Below are positions 1-5,500 of a stretch of 5,500 nucleotides of DNA, in pieces (positions within the stretch are counted from its first letter, which is position 1; each line of letters begins with the position of its first letter). The notes under the pieces are model-generated. The model had not been told where the DNA came from and did no database searches. It saw only the letters and a program-made list of their open reading frames with translations. The translations under genes were made by a program, and so were the position numbers. The stretch is from Ruminococcus sp. (GTDB taxonomy: Bacteria; Bacillota; Clostridia; Oscillospirales; Ruminococcaceae), in the NCBI GenBank assembly GCA_014799765.1, contig JAAVHK010000085.1, positions 1 to 5,500 of the forward strand, read 5' to 3'.

Positions 1-1
1 A

Positions 2-2590
2 GATGATACTGACGACAGAGAGTGGCATTATTACGTAATTGAAACATCTTATGTATCCGGACTGGACGATTCAAGTATAGAATACGAGGAAAACTACGGT
101 AATAACGGAAGTATGGTTAAACCTTCAATTACTATCAAGAATAATCTTCCGGGGGCGTTCAGTGTTGAAAAGAAGTGGCTTGACGAATCAGGAATAGAAA
201 TGACATCAAATTATCCCACAAATACAATTCCGATTACTTTGTATTACAAGACAGTTGATAACGACTATGATTTAAGTACAGAAGAAAAAGATGCCAGCGG
301 ATTACCATTGGATTTTGGTAGCGATAAGTATAAACCTTATCCGTTAGACGAAAACACCATTGAACAGATGAACGGCTGGATACTTGATTTAAGTACATTA
401 CCTGAAGGTCCGGACGATAAGCACAAATATCTGTATTATGTTGTTGAAAATGCAGATTCTGACGAATGGGATATTACTTATAAGAACAACGGTCAGCCTT
501 CAACGGACGGTCAGCCTATTGAAATTATCAATGCTAAACCAAGTCCGAAAAAATCCATTTATATTGTAAAGAAATGGGTTGATGACGGTAATAACAGACC
601 TGATTCCATTTCATTCAAGTTACAGCGTAAACTTCAGTCTGAGGGTTCTGGCTACTGGCAGGACTATACAGAAGATGTAATTATTAACGGTCCGACAAAA
701 ATTGATGATGAATGGTATTATACTTATAGTAATCTTCCTGTCGGAAGCGAAAGCAATCCGTATGTTTACAGAATTGTTGAAGAAGATGTTGAGGGTTATG
801 TTGTAAGCTATGAAAATAATGGCGAAGCAAAAAATAATACTATACATTTCACCAATACAAATACTGTAAAACTTGAATTGAAAAAAGAATGGGTTGGCGA
901 TACTGAGTACAAAAATGATATTAACATAAAGATAAAGCGTGCTACAGAAAAACGTAGTGAAGCGGAAGTCAATCTGTTGATGTCAATTGAAGGTAGTTCG
1001 TATATGCAACTCGGCGGAAGTACTGCTACTCAGACTCTTGAAGTATTACACATAAAAGAGGGCGAAACAATAACTTATAAATCTTCTGACGAAACAATAG
1101 CAACAGTAGACGAAAACGGTTATGTAAAAGCTCTCAAAGAAGGTACAGTAATAATTACTGCGGAATGTGCCGGTGAATCAGCAACATTTAATATTGTAGT
1201 ATCACCTGAGCCACACGTAGTAATAAGTGTCAAAGATGAAGATATTAAGAACATAAGATTAGACAGAGACAGAGACAATCCTAAGACAATTCAGCTTGTC
1301 GGCGAAATGAGTGACAACAGTGGTAAAGATTACACTTATACTTATGAACTGGTAGACGGAACTAATATAGCTACTTTAGACGGCGATAAATTGACAATTA
1401 CAGATGTCGGAAACGTAACAATCAGGGCGACTACTACCAATTCAACTGGTAAAAAAGTTACAGGTAAGGCGGAAATCAATATTAAATATCCTGCTTTCAC
1501 TGATGCTGACTTCCCTGAAGTAGTGGAAATACCGGCAGGCAGGGAAGAACTTATAACGAACTTCATAACATTACCGGATGATTTCAGAGGATTCACTTAT
1601 GAAGTAGTTTCAGGCAGTGTAACAATTATTAATAGTAAGATTTCTACTAAAGATGCAAAAGCAAACGAAACTGCAACTATTAAAGTCACACGTGATGATT
1701 GTGAAGCAACTTTCAAGGTTAAGGTTACAGAAGCAGAAACTCCGAAGATTATGGATTTAACAGAAGGTAAGGAATATGGTATTGATATACCAGAAAATTG
1801 TAGTACTAATATTTCAAAAATAGTATTTAAATTTGATAACACGTCTACAGGAGTTTTAAATGCTTATTTTGATAATACAGTTAATTGGAAGTTTAATGTA
1901 GACTTTACTAACCAATCTTCTAATCCTAATACAAGTACATTTACTGAGAAAGGTACAGAATTCTCATACAATAATTATGGTGATTATTTCGATGCAAATA
2001 AAGTAATTTTCAAAAATGAATGGTATCAAAGTGGTTATGCGGTGCTGACAGAAATGCAGATATATCAGAACGGAAGCGACACACCAGTTTATGTATGTAA
2101 AAACTTTGCAGACGAAACACCAGCGTTAGCCTCTGCAAAATTCAGTATGAGTCGTTCAATGGCACTTATTCCATATGCAGTAAACAGCAGAAGTTCAGAA
2201 GTTGATTTCAAACAGGAAAGCGACGGTATAGAAGTAGCTACGGTAAGTCTTACACAGGCAGGTGGCTGGCAGGCAACTATTGAAAATCTTCCGGCATACG
2301 ACGAAAACGGAAATCCTTATTACTACTGGGCAGAAGAAGTAGTACCGGCAGGATTTGATGTAAGCTATCGTTTTGAAGATGTCGATAAAGACACCAGTTA
2401 CTGTATAAATGCCTCAAAGCTTATCAACCACGAAGGCACAATCACAATCAGAAACACCAAGACTGAAGACGAATCTGTAACACTTCCTTCAACAGGTGGC
2501 ACAGGCACAACATGGTATTATATCACGGGAATGGCATTAATGTTGATACCGATAGTTATACTTGTAAGAAGACGTAAAAAAACGACATAA
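2..2590 (+). CDS. LPXTG-anchored tip/ancillary pilin with Cna_B and Big_2-like domains (5' partial)
   Basis: This is the C-terminal 862 residues of a large cell-wall-anchored protein, probably the adhesive tip or ancillary subunit of the pilus made by the two genes downstream. The frame is open from the first base, and codons before the ATG at 113 already encode the end of a Cna_B domain (EWHYYVIE), so that ATG is internal. Numbering from the first codon in the window: partial Cna_B 1-46; Cna_B 54-179 (K57, E149, N177); Cna_B 186-287 (K190, E260, N285); first part of a fourth Cna_B 289-318 (K295); three Ig-like Big domains about 321-578, the first a clear Big_2 (SSDETIATVDENG); a beta-rich module about 579-691; rest of the fourth Cna_B 734-821 (E778, N818); LPSTG 828-832; membrane helix; RRRKK tail. 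The K/E/N residues are predicted isopeptide triads by family pattern. Signal peptide and N terminus are outside the window. Family confidence is high; the tip role is inferred from size, architecture and gene order. Confidence 0.9.
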   Translation, partial: DDTDDREWHYYVIETSYVSGLDDSSIEYEENYGNNGSMVKPSITIKNNLPGAFSVEKKWLDESGIEMTSNYPTNTIPITLYYKTVDNDYDLSTEEKDASGLPLDFGSDKYKPYPLDENTIEQMNGWILDLSTLPEGPDDKHKYLYYVVENADSDEWDITYKNNGQPSTDGQPIEIINAKPSPKKSIYIVKKWVDDGNNRPDSISFKLQRKLQSEGSGYWQDYTEDVIINGPTKIDDEWYYTYSNLPVGSESNPYVYRIVEEDVEGYVVSYENNGEAKNNTIHFTNTNTVKLELKKEWVGDTEYKNDINIKIKRATEKRSEAEVNLLMSIEGSSYMQLGGSTATQTLEVLHIKEGETITYKSSDETIATVDENGYVKALKEGTVIITAECAGESATFNIVVSPEPHVVISVKDEDIKNIRLDRDRDNPKTIQLVGEMSDNSGKDYTYTYELVDGTNIATLDGDKLTITDVGNVTIRATTTNSTGKKVTGKAEINIKYPAFTDADFPEVVEIPAGREELITNFITLPDDFRGFTYEVVSGSVTIINSKISTKDAKANETATIKVTRDDCEATFKVKVTEAETPKIMDLTEGKEYGIDIPENCSTNISKIVFKFDNTSTGVLNAYFDNTVNWKFNVDFTNQSSNPNTSTFTEKGTEFSYNNYGDYFDANKVIFKNEWYQSGYAVLTEMQIYQNGSDTPVYVCKNFADETPALASAKFSMSRSMALIPYAVNSRSSEVDFKQESDGIEVATVSLTQAGGWQATIENLPAYDENGNPYYYWAEEVVPAGFDVSYRFEDVDKDTSYCINASKLINHEGTITIRNTKTEDESVTLPSTGGTGTTWYYITGMALMLIPIVILVRRRKKTT
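161..862 (+). other. Two complete tandem Cna_B domains in the tip protein
   Basis: Two consecutive Cna_B domains lie at about 161-538 and 557-862. Each opens with a Lys-Trp strand (VEKKW, IVKKW), has a Y-x-[VI]-V-E strand (YYVVE, YRIVE) and closes with an Asn strand (IEIIN, HFTN). Such domains form autocatalytic Lys-Asn isopeptide bonds that stiffen surface stalks. Lys and Asn are 120 and 95 residues apart, ordinary for the family. Bond formation is predicted from pattern only. Confidence 0.8.
959..2200 (+). other. Multi-domain insert splitting the last Cna_B domain
   Basis: About 410 residues lie between the first strands of the fourth Cna_B domain (LELKKEW, ending near INIKIKRAT) and its continuation (ATVSLTQAGGWQATIENLP). 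The insert reads as a Big_2 domain (about 962-1204), two weaker Ig-like domains (about 1208-1489 and 1490-1735), a beta-rich module of about 113 residues (1736-2074) and a linker. The last module has alternating hydrophobic strands (ISKIVFKFD, GVLNAYFD) and aromatic residues and may bind a ligand such as a glycan. Boundaries are estimates to within about 10 residues. Confidence 0.65.
2483..2587 (+). other. Cell-wall sorting signal of the tip protein
   Basis: LPSTG is encoded at 2483-2497, followed by a hydrophobic segment (roughly WYYITGMALMLIPIVILV) and a basic RRRKK tail. This is the standard tripartite sortase signal; cleavage is expected between Thr and Gly. The motif and next residues (LPSTGGTGTT) nearly match those of the backbone pilin. 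Confidence 0.95.
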
Positions 2591-2624
2591 TCACATTCAC
2601 GGGGCTGTGTGACGGTCCAGCCCC
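2591..2624 (+). promoter_or_regulatory. GC-rich hairpin / candidate H-type pseudoknot between tip and backbone genes
   Basis: GGGGCTG (2601-2607) pairs perfectly with CAGCCCC (2618-2624) across a 10-base loop. The loop starts with TGTGA (2608-2612), complementary to TCACA (2591-2595) directly after the stop codon, so both stems together form an H-type pseudoknot of 5 and 7 base pairs with two 5-base loops and no gap between stems. No T-tract follows directly; the nearest T run is at 2645-2651. It is therefore not a standard intrinsic terminator. An mRNA processing, stability or attenuation role between genes needed in different amounts is inference. Confidence 0.5.
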
Positions 2625-2651
2625 ACAAATCCAATCCGAAAAAATTTTTTT

Positions 2652-2658
2652 AAAGGAG
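2652..2658 (+). promoter_or_regulatory. Ribosome binding site of the backbone pilin
   Basis: AAAGGAG ends 8 bases before the ATG at 2667 and fixes that start. It sits just after an A6T7 tract (2639-2651), an AT-rich, probably unstructured stretch that would favour strong translation of an abundant subunit. Confidence 0.85.
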
Positions 2659-2666
2659 AAAAATTT

Positions 2667-2756
2667 ATGAAACACTCTAAGAAATTTACAGCTATGATAG
2701 CTGCCCTCGCACTCACAGCATGTTCAATCGCCCCTATATTCTCATCTGCAGCAGCA
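2667..2756 (+). other. Signal peptide of the backbone pilin
   Basis: The first 30 residues have a basic start (KHSKK), a hydrophobic core (AMIAALALTA) and a small-residue cleavage region (SSAAA before EKDK). Secretion through Sec is expected. The exact cleavage site could be one to three residues earlier. Confidence 0.85.
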
Positions 2757-4673
2757 GAAAAAGATAAAATTACAATTAGTTCCACTGGCGTAGAAAATGA
2801 TACTGCTAATCATTCATATACACTTTATAAGATTTTTGGCGGTACTGCTGAAAGTGCTAATATCGGTGAAAGAAATGGTAGTGCTACATTAACTGATGTT
2901 ACATGGGCACTCACTGACGAACAGGTCACAGCATTTTTAAATGCTATTACAGGTGAAACTGAAGGTATTGAAGGTCTTGAAGATTTCACACTTACAGACG
3001 ACCAGAAAAAGACAGCTGCCGGTGTTGCAAAGGCATTGAACGACTACACCCTGAAAGAAACAACAGATTCAGAAACAGATGTAGTTACAAAAACTACTGA
3101 TACAGCTAAGGTTAAGGCTTTATCACAGTGGCTCGGTAATAATGCTTCACTTCTTACACAATCAGGCACTTCAACTGATGGCACATTTGATGTAACTGAA
3201 GACGGCTATTACATAGTTGTTGAAAATGATTTTGACATTACAAATGGTAATGTAGAAGGCTCCAAGACATTCCACCTCCTTGGCGTATATAAAGCTGATG
3301 AAGGTGCTGAAATTACTGTAAAAGCAAGTGCTCCGAGAGTTGTAAAGAAAGTCAAGGAAAACGAAAAAGAAGTTGCTCTTTATGAAGGTGAAACACTCGG
3401 CAGTATCGAAGCACAGGTAAATACAGATATTGATGTACAAGATGGTGAACAGACAAATAAGTGGAATGATGTAGCAGACTACAATATCGGCGATGATGTT
3501 CCGTTCAAACTTTATGGTACAATGCCTTCAACACTCGAAGATTATGACCACTACTACTATGAATTCTCCGATACACTCGGCAAGGAATTTACAATTGGTG
3601 ATAAATTTACACTCACAGTTGCCGGTACAGAATTGACTTACACAAAGAACGCAGAGGGCAAATATGTTACATTAACAACAGGTCTTAATACAGATATTTC
3701 TGTAACTGTTAATGCAACTAATGATAATACTACTATTTCTATCGCTATTGAAGATATAAGAGCACTCGGCACAGAAGCAAATCCTGTAACTAAGGATACA
3801 ATTGCTATGGTTGAATATGAGGCTAAGCTTAATAAAAACGCTGTAATTGGTCTTCCTGGTCAGTTGAATGAAGTTAATCTTATTTACTCCAACAACCCGA
3901 ATGAAAAATATAATCCGAAGCCGGATGGCGAAGAGGAAAAACCTAAGGAAAAAGGCGAAACACCTAAGGACAGAGTTATTGTATTTACATACGAACTCGA
4001 TGTTAACAAGATTGACGGTGCAACCAAGGAAAAACTCCAGGGCGTTGAATTCGTTGTACTGAACAGTGATAATAAATATGCTGTTGTTGATGAAGATGGT
4101 ATTATTACAGGATTTACAGAGCATGCACCTCTTAAAGCTGGTGAAGAAGCAGTAGAAGGTAGAGTATATGGTTCTACATTCACTTCTGATGAAAATGGTA
4201 ATTTCACACTTAAGGGTCTTGATGACGGAACATATATACTCAGAGAAACAAAGGCACTTGAAGGCTATAATGAGATTGGCGATATTAAACTGAAGTTAGA
4301 AGCCAGCACTGAAAATGATCAGGACTGGGTACTTGAAGCCACAGCAGAAGACCAAGGTAAAAATGCTCTTAAAGCTCTTGACCTCAAGAAAGGCACAATA
4401 ACAAAGGGTGAAGATGGTGCTCCTGATACAACTACATGGGAATCAGTATATGAAGGTACAGCAGATGACAATAGTAACGATATACCAGATGAGTTGGAAA
4501 ATAATGCATTAGCTGGTAAAGTTGATTTAACTGTTGTCAACAACTCCGGTACACCACTTCCGTCAACCGGTGGTATCGGTACAACTCTCTTCTACCTCGG
4601 CGGTGGTGCTATGGTAGCAGTAGCAGGCGTATTCCTCATCACAAAGAAGAGAATGGGCAAACAGGAAGACTGA
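2667..4673 (+). CDS. Backbone (major) pilin, isopeptide-forming, LPXTG-anchored
   Basis: A complete 668-residue major pilin, the subunit that polymerises into the pilus shaft. Residues 1-30 are a Sec signal peptide (KHSKK, hydrophobic core, probable cleavage after SSAAA). Residues about 35-220 are the N-terminal pilin domain (YTLYKIFGG, GYYIVVEN). Residues about 222-412 match the fimbrial isopeptide formation D2 domain (RVVKKV, YNIGDDVPFKLYGTMPS, NEVNLIYSNNPN), with K227/K228 and N401 as candidate bond partners. A charged linker (about 415-435) leads to a C-terminal Cna_B domain, about 440-628, with K448, an E-box YILRETKALEGY (E527) and N625. LPSTGG is at 631-636, followed by a membrane helix and KKRMGK tail. 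No canonical YPKN pilin motif is visible near the first domain boundary; K219 (ITVKAS) and K209 (GVYKAD) are candidates for the polymerising lysine. The last Cna_B hairpin carries an acidic insertion of about 50 residues. The gene lies 76 bases after the tip gene and 89 before the sortase. Backbone identity is strong from domain order and position next to a class C sortase. Confidence 0.93.
   Translation: MKHSKKFTAMIAALALTACSIAPIFSSAAAEKDKITISSTGVENDTANHSYTLYKIFGGTAESANIGERNGSATLTDVTWALTDEQVTAFLNAITGETEGIEGLEDFTLTDDQKKTAAGVAKALNDYTLKETTDSETDVVTKTTDTAKVKALSQWLGNNASLLTQSGTSTDGTFDVTEDGYYIVVENDFDITNGNVEGSKTFHLLGVYKADEGAEITVKASAPRVVKKVKENEKEVALYEGETLGSIEAQVNTDIDVQDGEQTNKWNDVADYNIGDDVPFKLYGTMPSTLEDYDHYYYEFSDTLGKEFTIGDKFTLTVAGTELTYTKNAEGKYVTLTTGLNTDISVTVNATNDNTTISIAIEDIRALGTEANPVTKDTIAMVEYEAKLNKNAVIGLPGQLNEVNLIYSNNPNEKYNPKPDGEEEKPKEKGETPKDRVIVFTYELDVNKIDGATKEKLQGVEFVVLNSDNKYAVVDEDGIITGFTEHAPLKAGEEAVEGRVYGSTFTSDENGNFTLKGLDDGTYILRETKALEGYNEIGDIKLKLEASTENDQDWVLEATAEDQGKNALKALDLKKGTITKGEDGAPDTTTWESVYEGTADDNSNDIPDELENNALAGKVDLTVVNNSGTPLPSTGGIGTTLFYLGGGAMVAVAGVFLITKKRMGKQED
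4464..4499 (+). other. Possible calcium-loop motif in the backbone pilin
   Basis: Residues 600-611 read DDNSNDIPDELE, close to the D-x-D-x-D-G-[IV]-P-D-x-x-E loop of thrombospondin type 3-like calcium sites. The usual glycine is Asp605. It lies in the acidic insertion of the last Cna_B domain, about 20 residues before LPSTGG. Metal binding is inference. Confidence 0.4.
4557..4670 (+). other. Cell-wall sorting signal of the backbone pilin
   Basis: LPSTG is encoded at 4557-4571, followed by GIGTT, a hydrophobic segment (LFYLGGGAMVAVAGVFLI) and the basic tail TKKRMGKQED. During pilus growth the sortase would cleave after Thr and join it to a lysine of the next subunit. Confidence 0.95.
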
Positions 4674-4703
4674 TTGACATAACAACAGATAATAATTTAT
4701 AAT
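4674..4703 (+). promoter_or_regulatory. Consensus sigma-A promoter for the sortase gene
   Basis: TTGACA at 4674-4679 begins directly after the pilin stop codon and is followed after 18 bases by TATAAT at 4698-4703. Both hexamers match the housekeeping consensus exactly, and the spacer is one base from the optimum. Transcription would start near 4709-4711, giving a leader of about 53 bases. The sortase could thus be expressed independently of the pilin genes. Confidence 0.75.
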
Positions 4704-4708
4704 CCGAA

Positions 4709-4744
4709 ACTGCCGGTGGAGCAATCTGCCGGCAGTATCTGCCG
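4709..4744 (+). promoter_or_regulatory. Two mutually exclusive hairpins in the sortase leader
   Basis: Hairpin A pairs ACTGCCGG (4709-4716) with CCGGCAGT (4729-4736), 8 perfect pairs with a 12-base loop. Hairpin B pairs CGGCAG (4730-4735) with CTGCCG (4739-4744), 6 perfect pairs with a TAT loop. They share the middle strand and cannot coexist. Hairpin A starts at the predicted transcription start; hairpin B ends three bases before the Shine-Dalgarno sequence. No T-tract follows, so neither is an ordinary terminator. A 10-base DNA palindrome, CTGCCGGCAG, lies at 4726-4735. Confidence 0.6.
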
Positions 4745-4747
4745 AAA

Positions 4748-4755
4748 AAGGAGGT
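4748..4755 (+). promoter_or_regulatory. Strong ribosome binding site of the sortase
   Basis: AAGGAGGT is a full-length Shine-Dalgarno match, with 8 bases between AGGAGG and GTG at 4763. It decides the start: no ATG lies nearby in frame, and the next upstream in-frame stop is at 4700-4702. Confidence 0.9.
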
Positions 4756-4762
4756 CACACAG

Positions 4763-5500
4763 GTGAGAAAAAAAAAATCAGGAGTTGTTTCAACAATTGT
4801 ATTGATAGTCATCTTGCTTGTTGGACTTGCTGTAATGTCATATCCTGTTTTCAGTGATTGGTGGAACTCAAAAGTACAGTCAAAAGTAGTTGCCAGCTAT
4901 CAGGAAATGGTAGCACAGTTGTCTTCCGAAGAAACTGAAAGAATGATGCAGGAGGCGTACGACTACAACGAAAAACTCGCTCAGCTTTATGCACCGTTCA
5001 CGAATTATAAGGAAATATCAGGTTATGACGATATACTTAATATTTCAAATACCGGAATAATGGGATATATTTCGATACCGTTTATAAAAGTCGAGTTGCC
5101 TATATATCACGGTACAAGCGAGGAAGTTTTAAACGTAGCTGCCGGACATCTTCAGGGTTCTTCATTTCCGGTAGGCGGAAGCAATACACACGCTGTAATA
5201 TCGGCACACCGTGGTTTGCCGTCCGCTAAACTTTTCACAGACCTTGACCAGCTTGTTGTGGGCGATACTTTTACAGTAAACGTACTGGGAGAAGTACTTA
5301 CATACGAGGTTGAAGAAATACTTATTGTAAAGCCGTCTGAAATAGATAAACTGGCAATAATTCCGGAAGGTGACTATGTCACACTTATGACTTGTACACC
5401 ATACGGAATAAATTCGCACAGAATGTTGTTACGGTCACACCGTATAGAGACAGCCTATCATTATAATGCCAAAGTAGTAGCCGATGCGACACAGGTAGAC
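4763..5500 (+). CDS. Class C (pilin-polymerising) sortase, 3' partial
   Basis: The first 246 residues of a membrane-bound class C sortase, the transpeptidase that cleaves pilin LPXTG signals and links subunits through lysines. A GTG start is supported by AAGGAGGT just upstream. Visible are a short basic N terminus, a membrane helix (about residues 8-25), a helical region, then a sortase fold with family-typical strings MGYISIP, ELPIYHGTSEEVL, AHRGLPSAKLFTDLD, TLMTCTPYGINSHR. The catalytic triad is H149, C211 and R220, all present. The lid, normally with a DP(W/F) motif, appears as YAPF (76-79), so its Asp is replaced by Ala. LLRSHR follows the catalytic Arg where LLVRGxR is usual. The C-terminal membrane helix expected for the class lies past the right edge. 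Codons 2-5 contain an A10 run. It follows two LPSTGG pilins, its likely substrates. Family names such as srtC would apply, but no specific orthologue is claimed. Confidence 0.96.
   Translation, partial: MRKKKSGVVSTIVLIVILLVGLAVMSYPVFSDWWNSKVQSKVVASYQEMVAQLSSEETERMMQEAYDYNEKLAQLYAPFTNYKEISGYDDILNISNTGIMGYISIPFIKVELPIYHGTSEEVLNVAAGHLQGSSFPVGGSNTHAVISAHRGLPSAKLFTDLDQLVVGDTFTVNVLGEVLTYEVEEILIVKPSEIDKLAIIPEGDYVTLMTCTPYGINSHRMLLRSHRIETAYHYNAKVVADATQVD

Noticed and set aside
113..115. ATG at 113 as the start of the first gene
   Set aside because: The frame is open back to position 2, the upstream codons encode the end of a Cna_B domain, and no Shine-Dalgarno sequence or signal peptide is present here.
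2601..2651. Intrinsic terminator after the tip gene
   Set aside because: The stem is strong, but the T run lies about 20 bases after it, which does not fit the standard stem plus adjacent T-tract; the genes also look like one operon.
2588..2653. Stop-codon readthrough driven by the pseudoknot
   Set aside because: The frame stays open for 20 codons after TAA, but the structure begins with no spacer after the stop and the product already has a complete sorting signal and basic tail.
2712..2723. Lipobox-like LTAC in the backbone pilin signal peptide
   Set aside because: It matches the lipobox pattern, but the hydrophobic region continues beyond the Cys to a good SSAAA site, and the protein has an LPXTG anchor, so lipoprotein processing is unlikely.
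3909..3919. TATAATCCGAA, identical to the sortase -10 region, inside the pilin gene
   Set aside because: It encodes the linker around KYNPK, and no acceptable -35 box lies 16-18 bases upstream; the 11-base match is most likely chance.
3672..4124. Long minus-strand open frame across the backbone pilin
   Set aside because: It is antisense to a well-supported gene, rich in Cys, Phe, Ile and Asn as expected of a shadow frame, with no recognisable domain.
5162..5419. Minus-strand open frame over the sortase
   Set aside because: It overlaps the catalytic core of the sortase, whose conserved motifs on the + strand explain the sequence.

Overview
The window carries part of a sortase-assembled pilus (fimbria) locus from a low-GC Gram-positive bacterium. 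AT-rich codon use, the LPSTGG-x-GTT sorting signals, and the domain types (Cna_B, fimbrial isopeptide D2, Big_2-like) suggest a gut Clostridia member, most likely Ruminococcus or a relative. That assignment is inference from style, not from a marker gene. All genes read on the + strand and lie close together.

Layout. Positions 2-2590 hold the 3' part of a large LPXTG-anchored surface protein, probably the tip or ancillary pilin; its reading frame is already open at the left edge, so its start is outside the window. Positions 2591-2666 are a 76-base spacer with a GC-rich hairpin that can be drawn as an H-type pseudoknot, an A6T7 tract and a good ribosome binding site. Positions 2667-4673 hold a complete 668-residue backbone (major) pilin with signal peptide, N-terminal pilin domain, isopeptide D2 domain, C-terminal Cna_B domain and LPSTGG anchor. 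Positions 4674-4762 are an 89-base spacer with a consensus promoter (TTGACA, 18 bases, TATAAT), two competing hairpins and a near-perfect Shine-Dalgarno sequence. Positions 4763-5500 hold the first 246 codons of a class C (pilin-polymerising) sortase that starts with GTG and runs off the right edge.

How the parts fit. The sortase would cleave the two pilins at LPST|G, polymerise the backbone subunits through lysine-threonine isopeptide bonds and cap the fibre with the large first protein. Both pilins carry the same LPSTGGxGTT signal, as expected if one sortase handles both. The main oddities are a last Cna_B domain in the tip protein split by about 400 residues of other domains, a separate promoter and structured leader for the sortase, an A10 tract in sortase codons 2-5, and deviations from the usual pilin-lysine and sortase-lid motifs.
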